NCBI GenBank assembly: GCA_944326225.1 | Contig: CALVDI010000002.1 | Span: 1 to 64,000, forward strand | From: an uncultured Bacteroidales bacterium | GTDB taxonomy: Bacteria > Bacteroidota > Bacteroidia > Bacteroidales > UBA932 | DNA: 64,000 nt | Direction: 5' to 3' | In this document: positions 16,839 to 26,305 of the stretch, piece by piece | How positions within the stretch are numbered: position 1 is the first letter of the stretch | Layout: the number at the start of each line of letters is the position of its first letter | The notes under the pieces: model-generated | Database searches by the model: none | What the model was told of the DNA's origin: nothing | What the model saw: only the letters and a program-made list of their open reading frames with translations | Translations under genes and position numbers: made by a program

Positions 16839-18170
16839 ATGAGAAAGATATTTTTAATGGCTGCGTGTCTGGCAGCATTTACGGTACTGGCCTCATGCGA
16901 GAAGCCGTCTACAGAGAAACCGGGGCCTGATGGGCCCGTAGTGCCCGGTGATACCACGGATGTAGTGATTGATGCACCTGTTCTTTCGCTTGTTTCTGAT
17001 GACCGTATCGAAGTCGGATATGAGGGTGGAACATTTACCATTGAATATACGGTAACCAATCCGGCAGAAGACGGGAGTCTGAGTGCGTATGCAACGGAAG
17101 GCGCGGACTGGTGTTCCGGTTTCGACTGCTCTGAGGAGGGCATAGTGGCTTTTTCCGTAGCCGGAAACGAAGGTGAGGCCAGGGAGTGTGAGGTGACTCT
17201 GGTATATGATTATGCTGACGGGACACAGGAGGTGTCGGTGACTGTCGTTCAGGCAGAGGCCAGTCCTTATGATTATGTGGTGGATATAGAGTCTGTCTCC
17301 GGTGATTACTGGGGCGGCCAGCACACTATTTCCGTCAATACAGAGATGGAGTACGAACTGCATATGTCAGATGCCTCCGGTGAGTTCAACTATATATTCC
17401 ACCTTTATTCCACCAGACCTTCTGATCTCGAGGCTCCAGCTCCTCCTGCCGGGACATATAGGCTTGATACCGAGAACCTGACTAATCAGTGGACGATAAG
17501 CAGGAGTCTGTCGGGATTCTACACCACAGACGAGGCGTCAGCCATAAGGTTTGAGGAAGCTCAGATAGAGATTACCGGGGAAGGAGACGGGTATTCGTAC
17601 CTGATGCATCTGACGGATGCTGAAGGCATGGAACATGAAGTGACCTATAACGGTCCTGTTGCCCTTGTCAACCAGGATCAGACTTTCATCAGTACTCTCG
17701 AAGATGATGTGGAACTCAATATAGCGAACGGAGAAGCGGCGATCACCGGGTTCTGCTTCGGCTCGTCCCGCTATCCCGGAGTCAATGAGTGGGCTCTTAG
17801 TCTCTATTATGCTGAGAGTTCGAAGAACTCATGGTGCTACCAGATCCACCTGTTGCTTCCCGCGGACAATACTTTTGAAGATGGTGTGACACCCGGAATA
17901 TATCCTGTAAGCACATCCCGCGAAGCTGGAACCGTGGTCGCAGGTTATATGGACGAAGATGACTGGATCATGGGCGGCTGGGCATACGATCTATACTATA
18001 ACGAGGACTTGCCCCGCGGTCCTATGGTTGAAGGAGAGGTCATCATAGAACTGGATGAGTCTACTGGAGTATATACTTTCACATTTGACTGTGTGGACGA
18101 CAACAGGGAGACTCCACACAAGATTACCGGGACTATCTCAGGCATACCCAGTGTGATGGATTTCTCATAG
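16839..18170 (+). CDS. BACON-type lipoprotein, paralogue family member A (443 aa)
   Basis: A surface or periplasmic lipoprotein with the lipobox VLASC and a Pro/Gly-rich linker. A BACON-like beta-sandwich follows at about residues 48-140 (VSDDRIEVGYEGGTFTIEY, WCSGFD, VTVVQAEASPYDY). The remaining ~300 residues fall into two similar halves marked by YWGG/YYG, APPAGTYRLD and H.VTYNGP, ending in a VYTFTFDCVDDN segment and H.ITGTISG. This tail is shared with three other lipoproteins in the window (18.3, 26.3 and 29.2 kb). BACON domains are often linked to mucin or carbohydrate binding, but this tail is not one I can name. It follows fabG by 27 bases with no terminator visible. Confidence 0.75.
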   Translation: MRKIFLMAACLAAFTVLASCEKPSTEKPGPDGPVVPGDTTDVVIDAPVLSLVSDDRIEVGYEGGTFTIEYTVTNPAEDGSLSAYATEGADWCSGFDCSEEGIVAFSVAGNEGEARECEVTLVYDYADGTQEVSVTVVQAEASPYDYVVDIESVSGDYWGGQHTISVNTEMEYELHMSDASGEFNYIFHLYSTRPSDLEAPAPPAGTYRLDTENLTNQWTISRSLSGFYTTDEASAIRFEEAQIEITGEGDGYSYLMHLTDAEGMEHEVTYNGPVALVNQDQTFISTLEDDVELNIANGEAAITGFCFGSSRYPGVNEWALSLYYAESSKNSWCYQIHLLLPADNTFEDGVTPGIYPVSTSREAGTVVAGYMDEDDWIMGGWAYDLYYNEDLPRGPMVEGEVIIELDESTGVYTFTFDCVDDNRETPHKITGTISGIPSVMDFS

Positions 18171-18186
18171 TATGCTGTAAATTGAA

Positions 18187-18202
18187 TTATTTGGCCAAAT
18201 AA
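18187..18202. promoter_or_regulatory. 16-bp perfect palindrome, possible operator
   Basis: TTATTTGGCCAAATAA is a perfect inverted repeat just upstream of the TTG of a candidate -33 element. Its position suits a repressor or activator site for the downstream lipoprotein gene; a binding protein is not identifiable. Confidence 0.35.
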
Positions 18203-18203
18203 A

Positions 18204-18234
18204 TTGGTTTTATTGTAATTAATTAGTAAATTTG
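18204..18234 (+). promoter_or_regulatory. Candidate promoter for the 720-aa lipoprotein gene
   Basis: TTG at 18204-18206, a 20-base spacer and TAAATTTG at 18227-18234 fit the Bacteroidetes primary-sigma pattern. The -7 box ends 29 bases before the ATG at 18264. Confidence 0.55.
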
Positions 18235-18263
18235 GTCGTTGATACTTATAAACCCATCTTATT

Positions 18264-20426
18264 ATGATTAAAACTAGCATACTTCAGCGCATTCTTTGCA
18301 TAATATGCGCGTTTGCCACGTTGGTGACGGTTAATTCGTGCTACTACGACGACACTGATGTAAGAGACTCGATAAAGGATCTTACAGAACGAGTGGAGGA
18401 CCTCGAGAAATTTATGGAACAGGTCAGCGAGGACATAGAGTCTCTCAACAAGTTGATAGAGAAACTGCAGTCCGAAGTGACCATAGACAATGTTGTGGAC
18501 AACGGTGACGGATATACTGTCAACTTTTCTGACGGCACTTCTATTACTATCTATGATGGCGAGGACGGAGAGGACGGCATGAATCCTCCGGCAATCACTG
18601 TTGTGGAGGAGGACGGAGTCTACTACTGGGCTTTGGAAGGTGAAAACGGTATCGAATACATCCTTGACAAGGACGGAAACAAAATCCCTGTCAACGGGAA
18701 TGCTCCTCAGGTCCGAATCAATGATGAAGGTACATGGGAGATATCTACGGACGGAGGCCTGACGTGGGAGGATACCGGAATGCCGGCATATGGCGACGGC
18801 GGTACCGGCGGATATGTCTTCAACGATGTTACTGAGGACGACAATTATGTTTATTTCACTTTGCGTGACGGTACAGTGGTCAAAGTTCCCAAGACAATGG
18901 ATTTGAGTTTCAGTTTCGGAACAGACGAGGATGTCCTCTACTTTGAGGCTGGCGAGAGCAGAACTCTGGATTATCAGCTTAGTGGAGCATCAGAAGTTAC
19001 AATTACCAAACCCAATGGTTGGAGGGCATCGATAGAAAGTGAAGGTTTTGTGATTACAGCTCCTTCAGCAGACAATGTGTATGCGGAAAAGGAAGGTGTT
19101 GTGAGTGTTCTGGTAGTATCCGCCAATGGCCAGAGTCTTGCGGCTGAACAGGGAGTCGCTATAGCTGCTCCGGCACCGGTGCTGACTCTTACATCTGAGT
19201 CAGAGGTATCATTTCCTAAGGACGGAGGAGACGTGTCTATAACCTATGCTGTTGAGAATGCCCGTGAGAACGGAGTCATCTCTGCTAAGTCGGAGGCTTC
19301 ATGGCTCACATTTGATACAGCCACTCCCGGCCGGGTGCTTGTGACTGCATCTGCAAATGCGGACGACGCAACGAGAACGGCAGTTGTCACTGTGGTGTAC
19401 ACCTACGACGGAGGAAAGACAGTGTCCTTCGATGTCGCAGTGACTCAGAGCATGTATGATTACGAGTTTGACCTGCCTTATCTGACAGGATCTTATTATG
19501 GTGATGACTACAGCGTCAACGACGGGGAGATGATGTACCAGCTGTATCTGACCAATAACGAAGAACTGTGGCAGTATGGCGGTGCCTATTACTGGATATC
19601 AATACTGTCCGGAGAACCTTCGGATATGAATGCGATAGCGCCTGCCGTCGGTACTTATACTATGTCTCCTTCAGCGGGCAGTGATATAGCCGGTATGAAT
19701 ACGGTGATTAAGTCAAGAGACTACACTATTGCATATGTCTATCCCGATGCGTCTGTCGGGGGAACGTACTATGCTGCCTTCTTCAGTTGGGGCGAGCTCG
19801 AACTGACTTATGAGAACGGTGAGTACCACCTTGATGCAGTGCTGACCGATACCCGCAACAACACGCATCATATCACTTATACCGGCCCTATCGTATGTAC
19901 TAACTTTGCACAGCCTGATGAACCCGATGAGCCTGAGAATCCTGATGCGATCTCCCTCCTTACCGAGGACCTGACGATTGACTGGCCTGCAGGTTTTCTG
20001 GCAAGTGCATATTATTGGGGGGAGAACAGGTATGCGATAGATGTCCGTGACAATTACAGTTATGATCATTCTGTCCAGATAGAGTTCTACTGCTCGACAG
20101 CACCTTCCGACAATGGTGGCTATCTTCCTGGAGGGAGTTATACTATAGCAGACAGCAAAGCAGTCGGTACAGCTCTTGTGGGCACATTGACTGAGAGTAC
20201 GTTTGGTGGAGTAACTCTTGCAGGTTCATGGGTTTATCCCAGAAGTGCCCAGTCCGCTTATTCCGGTGATGCGGCTCCACTTGTGGAAGGAACGGTAGAT
20301 ATCGTGCAGGACGGTCAGAACTATACCTTGACAGTCAATGCTGTTGATGACGCAGGCAATAAGATAACAGTCTCAGCAGGATTCACTGCCAATGAGTACT
20401 CTGTTTTTGATATGACAGCGTGGTAA
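18264..20426 (+). CDS. BACON-type lipoprotein with DUF4988-like N-terminal coiled coil (720 aa)
   Basis: A large lipoprotein (lipobox TVNSC, then YYDDTD). Residues about 30-75 form a heptad-rich coiled coil (DLTERVEDLEKFMEQ, ESLNKLIEKLQSE), followed by DGTSITIYDGEDGEDGMNPP; this start resembles DUF4988 proteins of Bacteroidetes. Tandem beta-sandwich domains follow, including a BACON-like one at about 310-395 (VSFPKDGGDVSITY, ASWLTF, VAVTQSMYDYEF). The last ~320 residues match the two-half tail of the 443-, 431- and 432-residue lipoproteins (LTGSYYGDDY, GTYTMSPS, HHITYTGP, LDITVNAVDDAG-like end). The coiled coil suggests a trimeric stalk presenting the tail at the surface; that is inference. 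Confidence 0.75.
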   Translation: MIKTSILQRILCIICAFATLVTVNSCYYDDTDVRDSIKDLTERVEDLEKFMEQVSEDIESLNKLIEKLQSEVTIDNVVDNGDGYTVNFSDGTSITIYDGEDGEDGMNPPAITVVEEDGVYYWALEGENGIEYILDKDGNKIPVNGNAPQVRINDEGTWEISTDGGLTWEDTGMPAYGDGGTGGYVFNDVTEDDNYVYFTLRDGTVVKVPKTMDLSFSFGTDEDVLYFEAGESRTLDYQLSGASEVTITKPNGWRASIESEGFVITAPSADNVYAEKEGVVSVLVVSANGQSLAAEQGVAIAAPAPVLTLTSESEVSFPKDGGDVSITYAVENARENGVISAKSEASWLTFDTATPGRVLVTASANADDATRTAVVTVVYTYDGGKTVSFDVAVTQSMYDYEFDLPYLTGSYYGDDYSVNDGEMMYQLYLTNNEELWQYGGAYYWISILSGEPSDMNAIAPAVGTYTMSPSAGSDIAGMNTVIKSRDYTIAYVYPDASVGGTYYAAFFSWGELELTYENGEYHLDAVLTDTRNNTHHITYTGPIVCTNFAQPDEPDEPENPDAISLLTEDLTIDWPAGFLASAYYWGENRYAIDVRDNYSYDHSVQIEFYCSTAPSDNGGYLPGGSYTIADSKAVGTALVGTLTESTFGGVTLAGSWVYPRSAQSAYSGDAAPLVEGTVDIVQDGQNYTLTVNAVDDAGNKITVSAGFTANEYSVFDMTAW

Positions 20427-20454
20427 TATCAAGATCCTGCAGATAAAGATCTTC

Positions 20455-20487
20455 AGTCGGAGGTGCATTGGTGCCTCCGACTTTTTT
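20455..20487 (+). terminator. Rho-independent terminator
   Basis: AGTCGGAGG pairs with CCTCCGACT around a 10-base loop and is followed by a run of six T. It lies 28 bases after the 720-residue lipoprotein gene. Confidence 0.85.
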
Positions 20488-20638
20488 ATTGCGTGTCCAT
20501 TGACGGCCAGTGTGATACAAGTCAAGCGCAGCCTGTCGGCCCGGATAATGACAGTATGGCGGTAAGGTGGAACGGACAGCCATCCATGAAAAAAACTTTG
20601 AAAAAAAACGAAAAAAGGTATCGGTTAGAAAAAATTTA

Positions 20639-20646
20639 TACCTTTG
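20639..20646 (+). promoter_or_regulatory. Candidate -7 box for the DsbD-like gene
   Basis: TACCTTTG matches TAnnTTTG 21 bases before the ATG at 20668. The upstream -33 element is not convincing. The 241-base gap from 20427 to 20667 otherwise holds only the terminator at 20455-20487. Confidence 0.45.
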
Positions 20647-20667
20647 TACGTTGAAATATAATATCTG

Positions 20668-22680
20668 ATGATGAAAAGAATATCTGCATTATTGATTGTG
20701 TTGCTGACCGCTTCTGTCTCCGTGCTCTTCGCTCAGGAGACCCACGCGCAGTGGAAAGCAGAAGTAGAGCAACTGGACAAGAATCTCTACCGTGTCTCCA
20801 TGACGGCGGCTATAGATTCCAGCTGGCATATCTACGACACTCTCCGGACGGAGTTCGGACCTACGGCTACGGTGGCGGAGTTCAATATCGCTGACGGCCG
20901 CCGGGCTGAGAAAGTAGGAGGCGTGACCATCTCCAAGGAACCTTATAAATACTATGATGACATTTATATGATGGAGATCGGCTATTTCGAGGAGAGCGTG
21001 ACATTCTCACAGGATATCCGTCTGAAAAAGAAAAACGCGGAGGTGGAACTCTACGTAGAGTGGATGACCTGCGACGAGAACAACTGTACGACTCCTCAGG
21101 AGTTGGCGTGGACGGTGAGTCTTCCCGATATGACCGTGACCGAGGTGGACCTGTATGCCGAGGATACAGTATCGGCTCCTGCAGAGACCGGCACTGAGAG
21201 CAAGGGACTCTGGGGTATGATTCTGGAGGCCATCATGTGGGGCTTTGTCGCGCTGCTTACCCCGTGCGTGTTCCCTATGGTCCCGATGACCGTATCCTAC
21301 TTCCTCAAAGGAGAGGGCGGTCCTTCCAGAGGACGTATGAGAGCGGCCATGTACGGTATCTTCATCGTGGCCCTCTATACCTTGCCGATTGCAATCATCA
21401 TCCTGGTGACCAGGATTGTCGGAGGAGACGCAGTGACGGCCGACATCTTCAACTGGCTGGCTACGCACTGGCTGCCCAATATCATCTTCTTCCTGGTGTT
21501 CATGGTGTTCGCTGCTTCCTTCTTCGGAGCGTTCGAACTCACCATGCCTTCCAAGCTGGTCAACAAGTCCGACTCAAAGGCCGACACCAAGGGATTCGGC
21601 GGCATCTTCTTCCTCGCTCTTACCCTTGTGCTCGTGTCATTCTCCTGCACCGGCCCTATCGTAGGTATGGTGCTTATCAAGTCCACCCAGGGCGAGTTCT
21701 GGGCACCTATCCTTACCATGCTGGCGTTCTCGATAGCCTTTGCGCTGCCGTTCACGATATTCGCTCTCTTCCCCTCGATGCTCAAGAAGCTGCCTAAGAG
21801 CGGAGGATGGCTCAATACCGTCAAGGTCGTGATTGCTTTCATAGAGGTGGCTCTCGGCTTCAAGTTCCTCTCCACAGCCGACCAGACCTATCACTGGGGC
21901 CTGCTCGACAGAGAAGTTTACCTGGCTATCTGGATTGTGGTATTCACCCTGCTGGGCTTATACCTGCTGGGCAAGATCAAGTTCGCTCACGATGACGAGG
22001 TGAAGCACATAGGCGTGGGTCGTCTGACTCTGGTGATCATAGTATTCTCGTTCGTGGTTTACCTTATCCCCGGTATGTGGGGTGCGCCTCTGAAGGCCCT
22101 TTCCGGCTACCTGCCTCCTCTTACCACTCAGGACTTCGTGCTGGGTCAGGAGCAGGCTCCGGTCGTGATTCAGTCCTCGGGCACTGAGTCATCCGCTCAG
22201 ACCGAAACACTGGATATGGGTACACCCAAGTACAGTGACTTCCTGCATCTTCCCCACGGACTGAAGGGCTTTTTCGAGATCAATGAGGCCAGGGAGTACG
22301 CTGAGAAAGTAGGCAAGCCTCTGTTCATAGACTTCACCGGCCACGGCTGTGTCAACTGCCGTGAGATGGAGGCCCGCGTGTGGTCGGACCCTCAGGTGCT
22401 CGACATGCTCCGCAATGACTTCGTGGTGCTGGCCATGTACTGCGACGATAAGAAGAGAGCGGATGAGAGCGACTGGATCACAGTGGGCAACAGGACGCTG
22501 AAGGATATAGGAAAGATCAACTCGCATATAGCGACCACCCAGTACGGCGTCAACGCGCAGCCTTGCTACGTGCTTGAGGGCCGTAACGGCGAGCTGCTGG
22601 CAGAACCCAGAAGTTATGATCTGGATGTAGACGCATTTGTACAGTTCCTCAAGGGAGGACTGGAGAATTATAATAAATAA
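20668..22680 (+). CDS. DsbD-like thiol:disulfide interchange protein
   Basis: A 670-residue inner-membrane reductase that carries electrons from cytoplasmic thioredoxin to periplasmic thiol proteins. The signal peptide ends SVLFAQ. The N-terminal periplasmic domain has two cysteines in MTCDENNCTTPQ. The membrane domain has about eight helices with redox cysteines in LLTPCVFPMVPM and FSCTGPIVGM. The C-terminal domain is thioredoxin-like with a CxxC in FTGHGCVNCREME. It lies 26 bases upstream of an Omp28-like thioredoxin lipoprotein, a TlpA-like protein and an outer-membrane protein, which are plausible recipients of its electrons. Gene order supports, but does not prove, that partnership. Confidence 0.93.
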   Translation: MMKRISALLIVLLTASVSVLFAQETHAQWKAEVEQLDKNLYRVSMTAAIDSSWHIYDTLRTEFGPTATVAEFNIADGRRAEKVGGVTISKEPYKYYDDIYMMEIGYFEESVTFSQDIRLKKKNAEVELYVEWMTCDENNCTTPQELAWTVSLPDMTVTEVDLYAEDTVSAPAETGTESKGLWGMILEAIMWGFVALLTPCVFPMVPMTVSYFLKGEGGPSRGRMRAAMYGIFIVALYTLPIAIIILVTRIVGGDAVTADIFNWLATHWLPNIIFFLVFMVFAASFFGAFELTMPSKLVNKSDSKADTKGFGGIFFLALTLVLVSFSCTGPIVGMVLIKSTQGEFWAPILTMLAFSIAFALPFTIFALFPSMLKKLPKSGGWLNTVKVVIAFIEVALGFKFLSTADQTYHWGLLDREVYLAIWIVVFTLLGLYLLGKIKFAHDDEVKHIGVGRLTLVIIVFSFVVYLIPGMWGAPLKALSGYLPPLTTQDFVLGQEQAPVVIQSSGTESSAQTETLDMGTPKYSDFLHLPHGLKGFFEINEAREYAEKVGKPLFIDFTGHGCVNCREMEARVWSDPQVLDMLRNDFVVLAMYCDDKKRADESDWITVGNRTLKDIGKINSHIATTQYGVNAQPCYVLEGRNGELLAEPRSYDLDVDAFVQFLKGGLENYNK

Positions 22681-22684
22681 TAGA

Positions 22685-22699
22685 AAACCAAATACTTAT
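22685..22699 (+). repeat. Leader motif shared with the second Omp28-like gene
   Basis: AAACCAAATACTTAT lies just upstream of the ATG at 22707. Nearly the same motif, with one extra A, precedes the paralogue at 27714 (27694-27709). It may be a remnant of the duplication or a shared translation or regulatory element. Confidence 0.5.
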
Positions 22700-22706
22700 A
22701 TACGTT

Positions 22707-24119
22707 ATGTCTAGTTTTAGAACTATTATTGGCAGTATGTGCGTGTTATGCACATTTGCTCTGTTTTCTTGTGAAAACGACAATCCCGATGGGGGGCCGG
22801 ATATAACTTCTATCGGCAATTCAATTTATTTGCCCAATGAAGCCGGGGCCTCAGTCTCTGTCGATTTGGAATTCGACACCGATTGGTTTATCTCCAATAA
22901 GACAACATGGTTTACAATTCAGCCTCTGTCAGGAGTGGCCGGTCCTGCGACTATTTCTGTAGCTGTCCTGGAGGACAATCCTGATTTAAGGGAAAAAGAA
23001 GCAAGTTTTGTTATTACCACCAAGGATGCGTCCGGGCAGGATGTGGGCACCCAGTACTATGTGATACAGGATGTTACCCCTGGCTTCAATATCGCGAATA
23101 AAGTTGCAGCTGTCAATGAGACAGCCCAGACTTATACCTTTACTCTGGAAGGTAATGTTAAGTACGAGGCGGTACCTGATGTTGACTGGGTCACCATTAA
23201 CAGTATCACATATGATTCGACTAAGCTCCAGGATAATCAGACTTATTCCAAGTATATGGTTTCTCATATCGAGATGTCGATAGAGGCCAATACGGGTGAT
23301 GTCCGCAGTGCACAGATAGCTCTCCAGGGAGTTGACGGTGAGACTAACGAGACAATAGAGATAAGCCAGTATGGTGAAATTAGTGCTGATTTCAAGAAGG
23401 ACTTTTACAGACGCTCTTTCCTGATGAAGTGTACAGCCACCTGGTGCGGTCCCTGCGGAACAGCCAGCAATCAGATTCATGCTGCTGAGGGGCAGAGACC
23501 AGGCCGTATGTTGTGGTCCGCGTTCTATACAAGCAGTTCATACGGAGAATTAGCAGAGTGGACAGGCGTTAATAATTATTTCAACACCGTGGGTATTTCC
23601 GGATGGCCGACAATGGTATTCAACAACTATGTAAGTTGGGCAGGAGCTACTGACTATTATGTGAAGCTGATAGATGAATCAGTGGCCAAGTCTCCTGCAA
23701 GCACCAATATTGCCGGTATAGCCGCAATCAACAGCGGCAACATAGAGCTTGGGCTCAACATAGCGTCAAAAGAGACAATGGATGCCAACGTGAGCATACT
23801 TATCCTTGAGGATAGTGTTGAGCATTATCAGGCAGCTCAGGGAAACAATTACATACACAATAACATCGCCCGCGGTGAGATGACGCAGGTATGGGGAGAC
23901 AAGATTTCACTGACTGCAAATACCATCACAAAACTGAACTACTCTGCGGCAATCCCCTCTTATATCCTTAATCAGGACAATCTGCACCTGTATGTGATTG
24001 TTTATAAAGAAGGAAAGTTTGTAAGCAGCGTCGCTCCCAATGCAGATTACGGCACTATAGTGGACAATGTTGCGGATATACCTGTCAATGGATTTACATT
24101 GTTTGAGTATGAGGAATAA
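22707..24119 (+). CDS. Omp28-like lipoprotein with BACON-type domains and thioredoxin fold (CGPC)
   Basis: A 470-residue lipoprotein (lipobox FALFSC, then ENDN, acidic residues compatible with surface export in Bacteroidetes). Two BACON-like domains at about 35-120 and 125-220 (WFTIQPLSGVAG, VDWVTI) precede an Omp28-type domain opening with FLMKCTATWCGPCGTA, a thioredoxin-like CxxC, and later GISGWPTMVFNN. The C-terminal ~100 residues end in a short FEYEE tail shared with the paralogue at 27714. It follows the DsbD-like gene by 26 bases and precedes a TlpA-like gene by 15. A periplasmic or surface redox role fed by DsbD is likely but inferred. Confidence 0.85.
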   Translation: MSSFRTIIGSMCVLCTFALFSCENDNPDGGPDITSIGNSIYLPNEAGASVSVDLEFDTDWFISNKTTWFTIQPLSGVAGPATISVAVLEDNPDLREKEASFVITTKDASGQDVGTQYYVIQDVTPGFNIANKVAAVNETAQTYTFTLEGNVKYEAVPDVDWVTINSITYDSTKLQDNQTYSKYMVSHIEMSIEANTGDVRSAQIALQGVDGETNETIEISQYGEISADFKKDFYRRSFLMKCTATWCGPCGTASNQIHAAEGQRPGRMLWSAFYTSSSYGELAEWTGVNNYFNTVGISGWPTMVFNNYVSWAGATDYYVKLIDESVAKSPASTNIAGIAAINSGNIELGLNIASKETMDANVSILILEDSVEHYQAAQGNNYIHNNIARGEMTQVWGDKISLTANTITKLNYSAAIPSYILNQDNLHLYVIVYKEGKFVSSVAPNADYGTIVDNVADIPVNGFTLFEYEE

Positions 24120-24134
24120 TTAAATATCAGTAGT

Positions 24135-24623
24135 ATGAAAAAAACAGTAATATTGATGGCGGCAATGCTTATGCCGCTTATGGCTATGGCTCAGAAAGGG
24201 CTTCCCAGTGTGGAAGTGAAGGATATTGATGGAAATGCTGTAAATGTTCAGTCAATTCTTGATGACGGTGTTCCCATTATACTTTCATTCTGGTATACGA
24301 CATGTAAACCTTGTCTCCAGGAGTTGGGAGCTGTCAACGATGCCTATGTTGACTGGATTGAAGAGGCTGATTTCAAGGTGGTAGCCGTCTCTACGGATGA
24401 TTCTCGCTCAAGTGCGAAGGTTAAGCCCATGGTCAATGGCCGCGGTTGGACTGATTTTACCATCCTGCTTGACGAGAACGGAGATCTTAAACGTGCGATG
24501 AACGTTCAGACTCAGCCTACGGTCTTCGTGCTTGACAAAGATGGAAACGTGGTGTATACCCATACGGGTTATACTCCCGGCAGCGAAGAGGAACTTTTTG
24601 ACCAAATTTTAAAGTTACAGTAA
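24135..24623 (+). CDS. TlpA-like periplasmic thioredoxin
   Basis: A 162-residue exported thioredoxin of the TlpA/ResA type. The signal peptide ends LMAMAQ. The active site is FWYTTCKPCLQEL (CKPC), followed by VVAVSTDDS and the cis-Pro loop TQPTVFVLDKDG. Such proteins reduce specific disulfides in the periplasm and are re-reduced by DsbD-type proteins, one of which lies two genes upstream. It lies 15 bases after the Omp28-like gene and 4 bases before the outer-membrane protein gene, so these form one unit. Confidence 0.93.
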   Translation: MKKTVILMAAMLMPLMAMAQKGLPSVEVKDIDGNAVNVQSILDDGVPIILSFWYTTCKPCLQELGAVNDAYVDWIEEADFKVVAVSTDDSRSSAKVKPMVNGRGWTDFTILLDENGDLKRAMNVQTQPTVFVLDKDGNVVYTHTGYTPGSEEELFDQILKLQ

Positions 24624-24627
24624 GTTT

Positions 24628-26226
24628 ATGATCAGAAGATTGACCCTAGCAGTAGGTCTTCTGACTCTGGCAGCAGTTGCCTTTGCCCAGGAGGACAGAG
24701 GCAACTTTTCTGCTGGGTTGGAGACCAATACTACATATTATTTCGGAGACGAGAAAACTGGTGCTTCGGAGTTGCGGCCGGACGGGCGGATGGGCTCCAA
24801 CAACTATCTTAAGGTGGATTATTCCTGGAAAGGTTTTTATGCGGGACTTCAGATAGAAAGTTATCTGCCCCCGCTTCTGGGTTACTTCCCCAAGACAGCT
24901 GTCGGCGGTCAAGGCGATATGTTCAGCAGATATGACATATATGCCGGTTATTCAGCAAATGGCTGGGATGTCAGGATAGGAAGTCTCTATGAGCAGTTCG
25001 GCAGCGGCCTTCTTTTCCGTACTTACGAGGACCGTACTCTGGGTATCAACAATGCGCTTCAGGGAGTCAAGGTAGGTTATACTTTTGGAGATTTCCTTAC
25101 GGTCAAAGCTATTTACGGCAGGGCTCGTGATGTCATGGAGTATACATCTACGATGGTTTCGGGAGCGGATATCTCTCTGTCTATTTCAAGAGCCGCAAAA
25201 TGGGACAGTTTCGACTGGTCTATCGAGGGAAGTGTGCTTGACAAGTATGAGAACGCTGACCAGATGCTGCAGGGCCAGAAACCTCATACACTTGGCTATT
25301 CGGCAAGGATGGCACTCGGTTATGCAGGTGTGCGTTTGAGCGGAGAGTATATGAACCGTCAGAGCGATCCAGGCACCTACAACAGTATGAACACATCAAG
25401 AAGCGAAGCAATCCAGATCGATCTGGGTTATACAGGATACGGTCTCGGAGCCCTGTTCTCATTCCGTAAACTGCACAATCCGTTCCTTCAGGCATCGCGC
25501 AACCTTGGCCCGACAGATATATATACGTATCTCAACTATGTCCCCGCGCTGACTCAGCAGCATACGTATTCGCTTGCAACACTTAATCCTTATGCGCCCC
25601 AGAACGATGAACTGGGAGGTCAGGCAGACTTGTATTACAATTTCCGGCGCGGAACAGCCATCGGTGGCAGAAAGGGTATGAAAGTACATGCCAATTTCTC
25701 TACTTATTATGGCAATATCGCAGCTTGGTATGGCATGCCTGATGGTAAGAGCGAACTTCTTTTCAGAGATCTGACAGTAGATGTCGAGCGTTGGTTCGGC
25801 AGTGATTTCAAGATGATTCTGTTCTATTCATGGCAGACATACAACCATGCACCGGGTTCTGGAGATGAGGCTTCTATGTGGAGGTCGCATGCAGTGGTTG
25901 CTGATATGACATATAAGTTTGACCGCAAGAATTCTCTCAGGCTTGAACTTCAGCATCTGTTCTCAAAAGATGATCACAAGAACTGGGCTGCTGCTATGGT
26001 AGAGTACAGTTTCGCTCCCCGTTGGAGTGTATCCGTACAGGATATGTGGAATTATGGAGACACAAAGATTCATTATATCAACGGCAGTGTAAGCTATTCT
26101 TATTCAAAAGTCCGTGCCCAGTTGAACTTCGGACGTTTTAAGGAGGGGTATCAATGTTCCGGTGGTGTATGCCGTCAGACTCCGGCTTATACAGGTGTCA
26201 ATCTCTCACTTATCGTGGCACTGTAG
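24628..26226 (+). CDS. Outer-membrane beta-barrel protein (DUF6029-like)
   Basis: A 532-residue protein with a signal peptide ending AVAFAQ. It is rich in alternating aromatic strands (LKVDYSWKGFYAGLQIE, VRIGSLYEQFGSGLLFRTYED, SLRLELQHLFS, WSVSVQDMWNYGD) and ends INLSLIVAL-style, as beta-barrels do. I recall similar proteins, labelled DUF6029, beside Omp28 and TlpA genes in Bacteroidetes, but I could not check this. The unusual CSGGVC motif near the C-terminus (YQCSGGVCRQTP) could form a disulfide. The gene begins 4 bases after the TlpA-like gene and ends just before a strong bidirectional terminator. Confidence 0.7.
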   Translation: MIRRLTLAVGLLTLAAVAFAQEDRGNFSAGLETNTTYYFGDEKTGASELRPDGRMGSNNYLKVDYSWKGFYAGLQIESYLPPLLGYFPKTAVGGQGDMFSRYDIYAGYSANGWDVRIGSLYEQFGSGLLFRTYEDRTLGINNALQGVKVGYTFGDFLTVKAIYGRARDVMEYTSTMVSGADISLSISRAAKWDSFDWSIEGSVLDKYENADQMLQGQKPHTLGYSARMALGYAGVRLSGEYMNRQSDPGTYNSMNTSRSEAIQIDLGYTGYGLGALFSFRKLHNPFLQASRNLGPTDIYTYLNYVPALTQQHTYSLATLNPYAPQNDELGGQADLYYNFRRGTAIGGRKGMKVHANFSTYYGNIAAWYGMPDGKSELLFRDLTVDVERWFGSDFKMILFYSWQTYNHAPGSGDEASMWRSHAVVADMTYKFDRKNSLRLELQHLFSKDDHKNWAAAMVEYSFAPRWSVSVQDMWNYGDTKIHYINGSVSYSYSKVRAQLNFGRFKEGYQCSGGVCRQTPAYTGVNLSLIVAL

Positions 26227-26250
26227 TGTGTTGATGTATAAAGAGTTGAA

Positions 26251-26287
26251 AAAGATAAGAGGGGAGCGCGCTCCCCTCTTGTCTTTT
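26251..26287. terminator. Bidirectional terminator between convergent genes
   Basis: A perfect 24-base palindrome (26257-26280, AAGAGGGGAGCG and its complement) is extended by AAAGA/TCTTT on its flanks. It sits between the outer-membrane protein gene and the convergent lipoprotein gene and can serve both strands. Confidence 0.85.
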
Positions 26288-26305
26288 GTGGTCTTTCTTG
26301 ACTCG

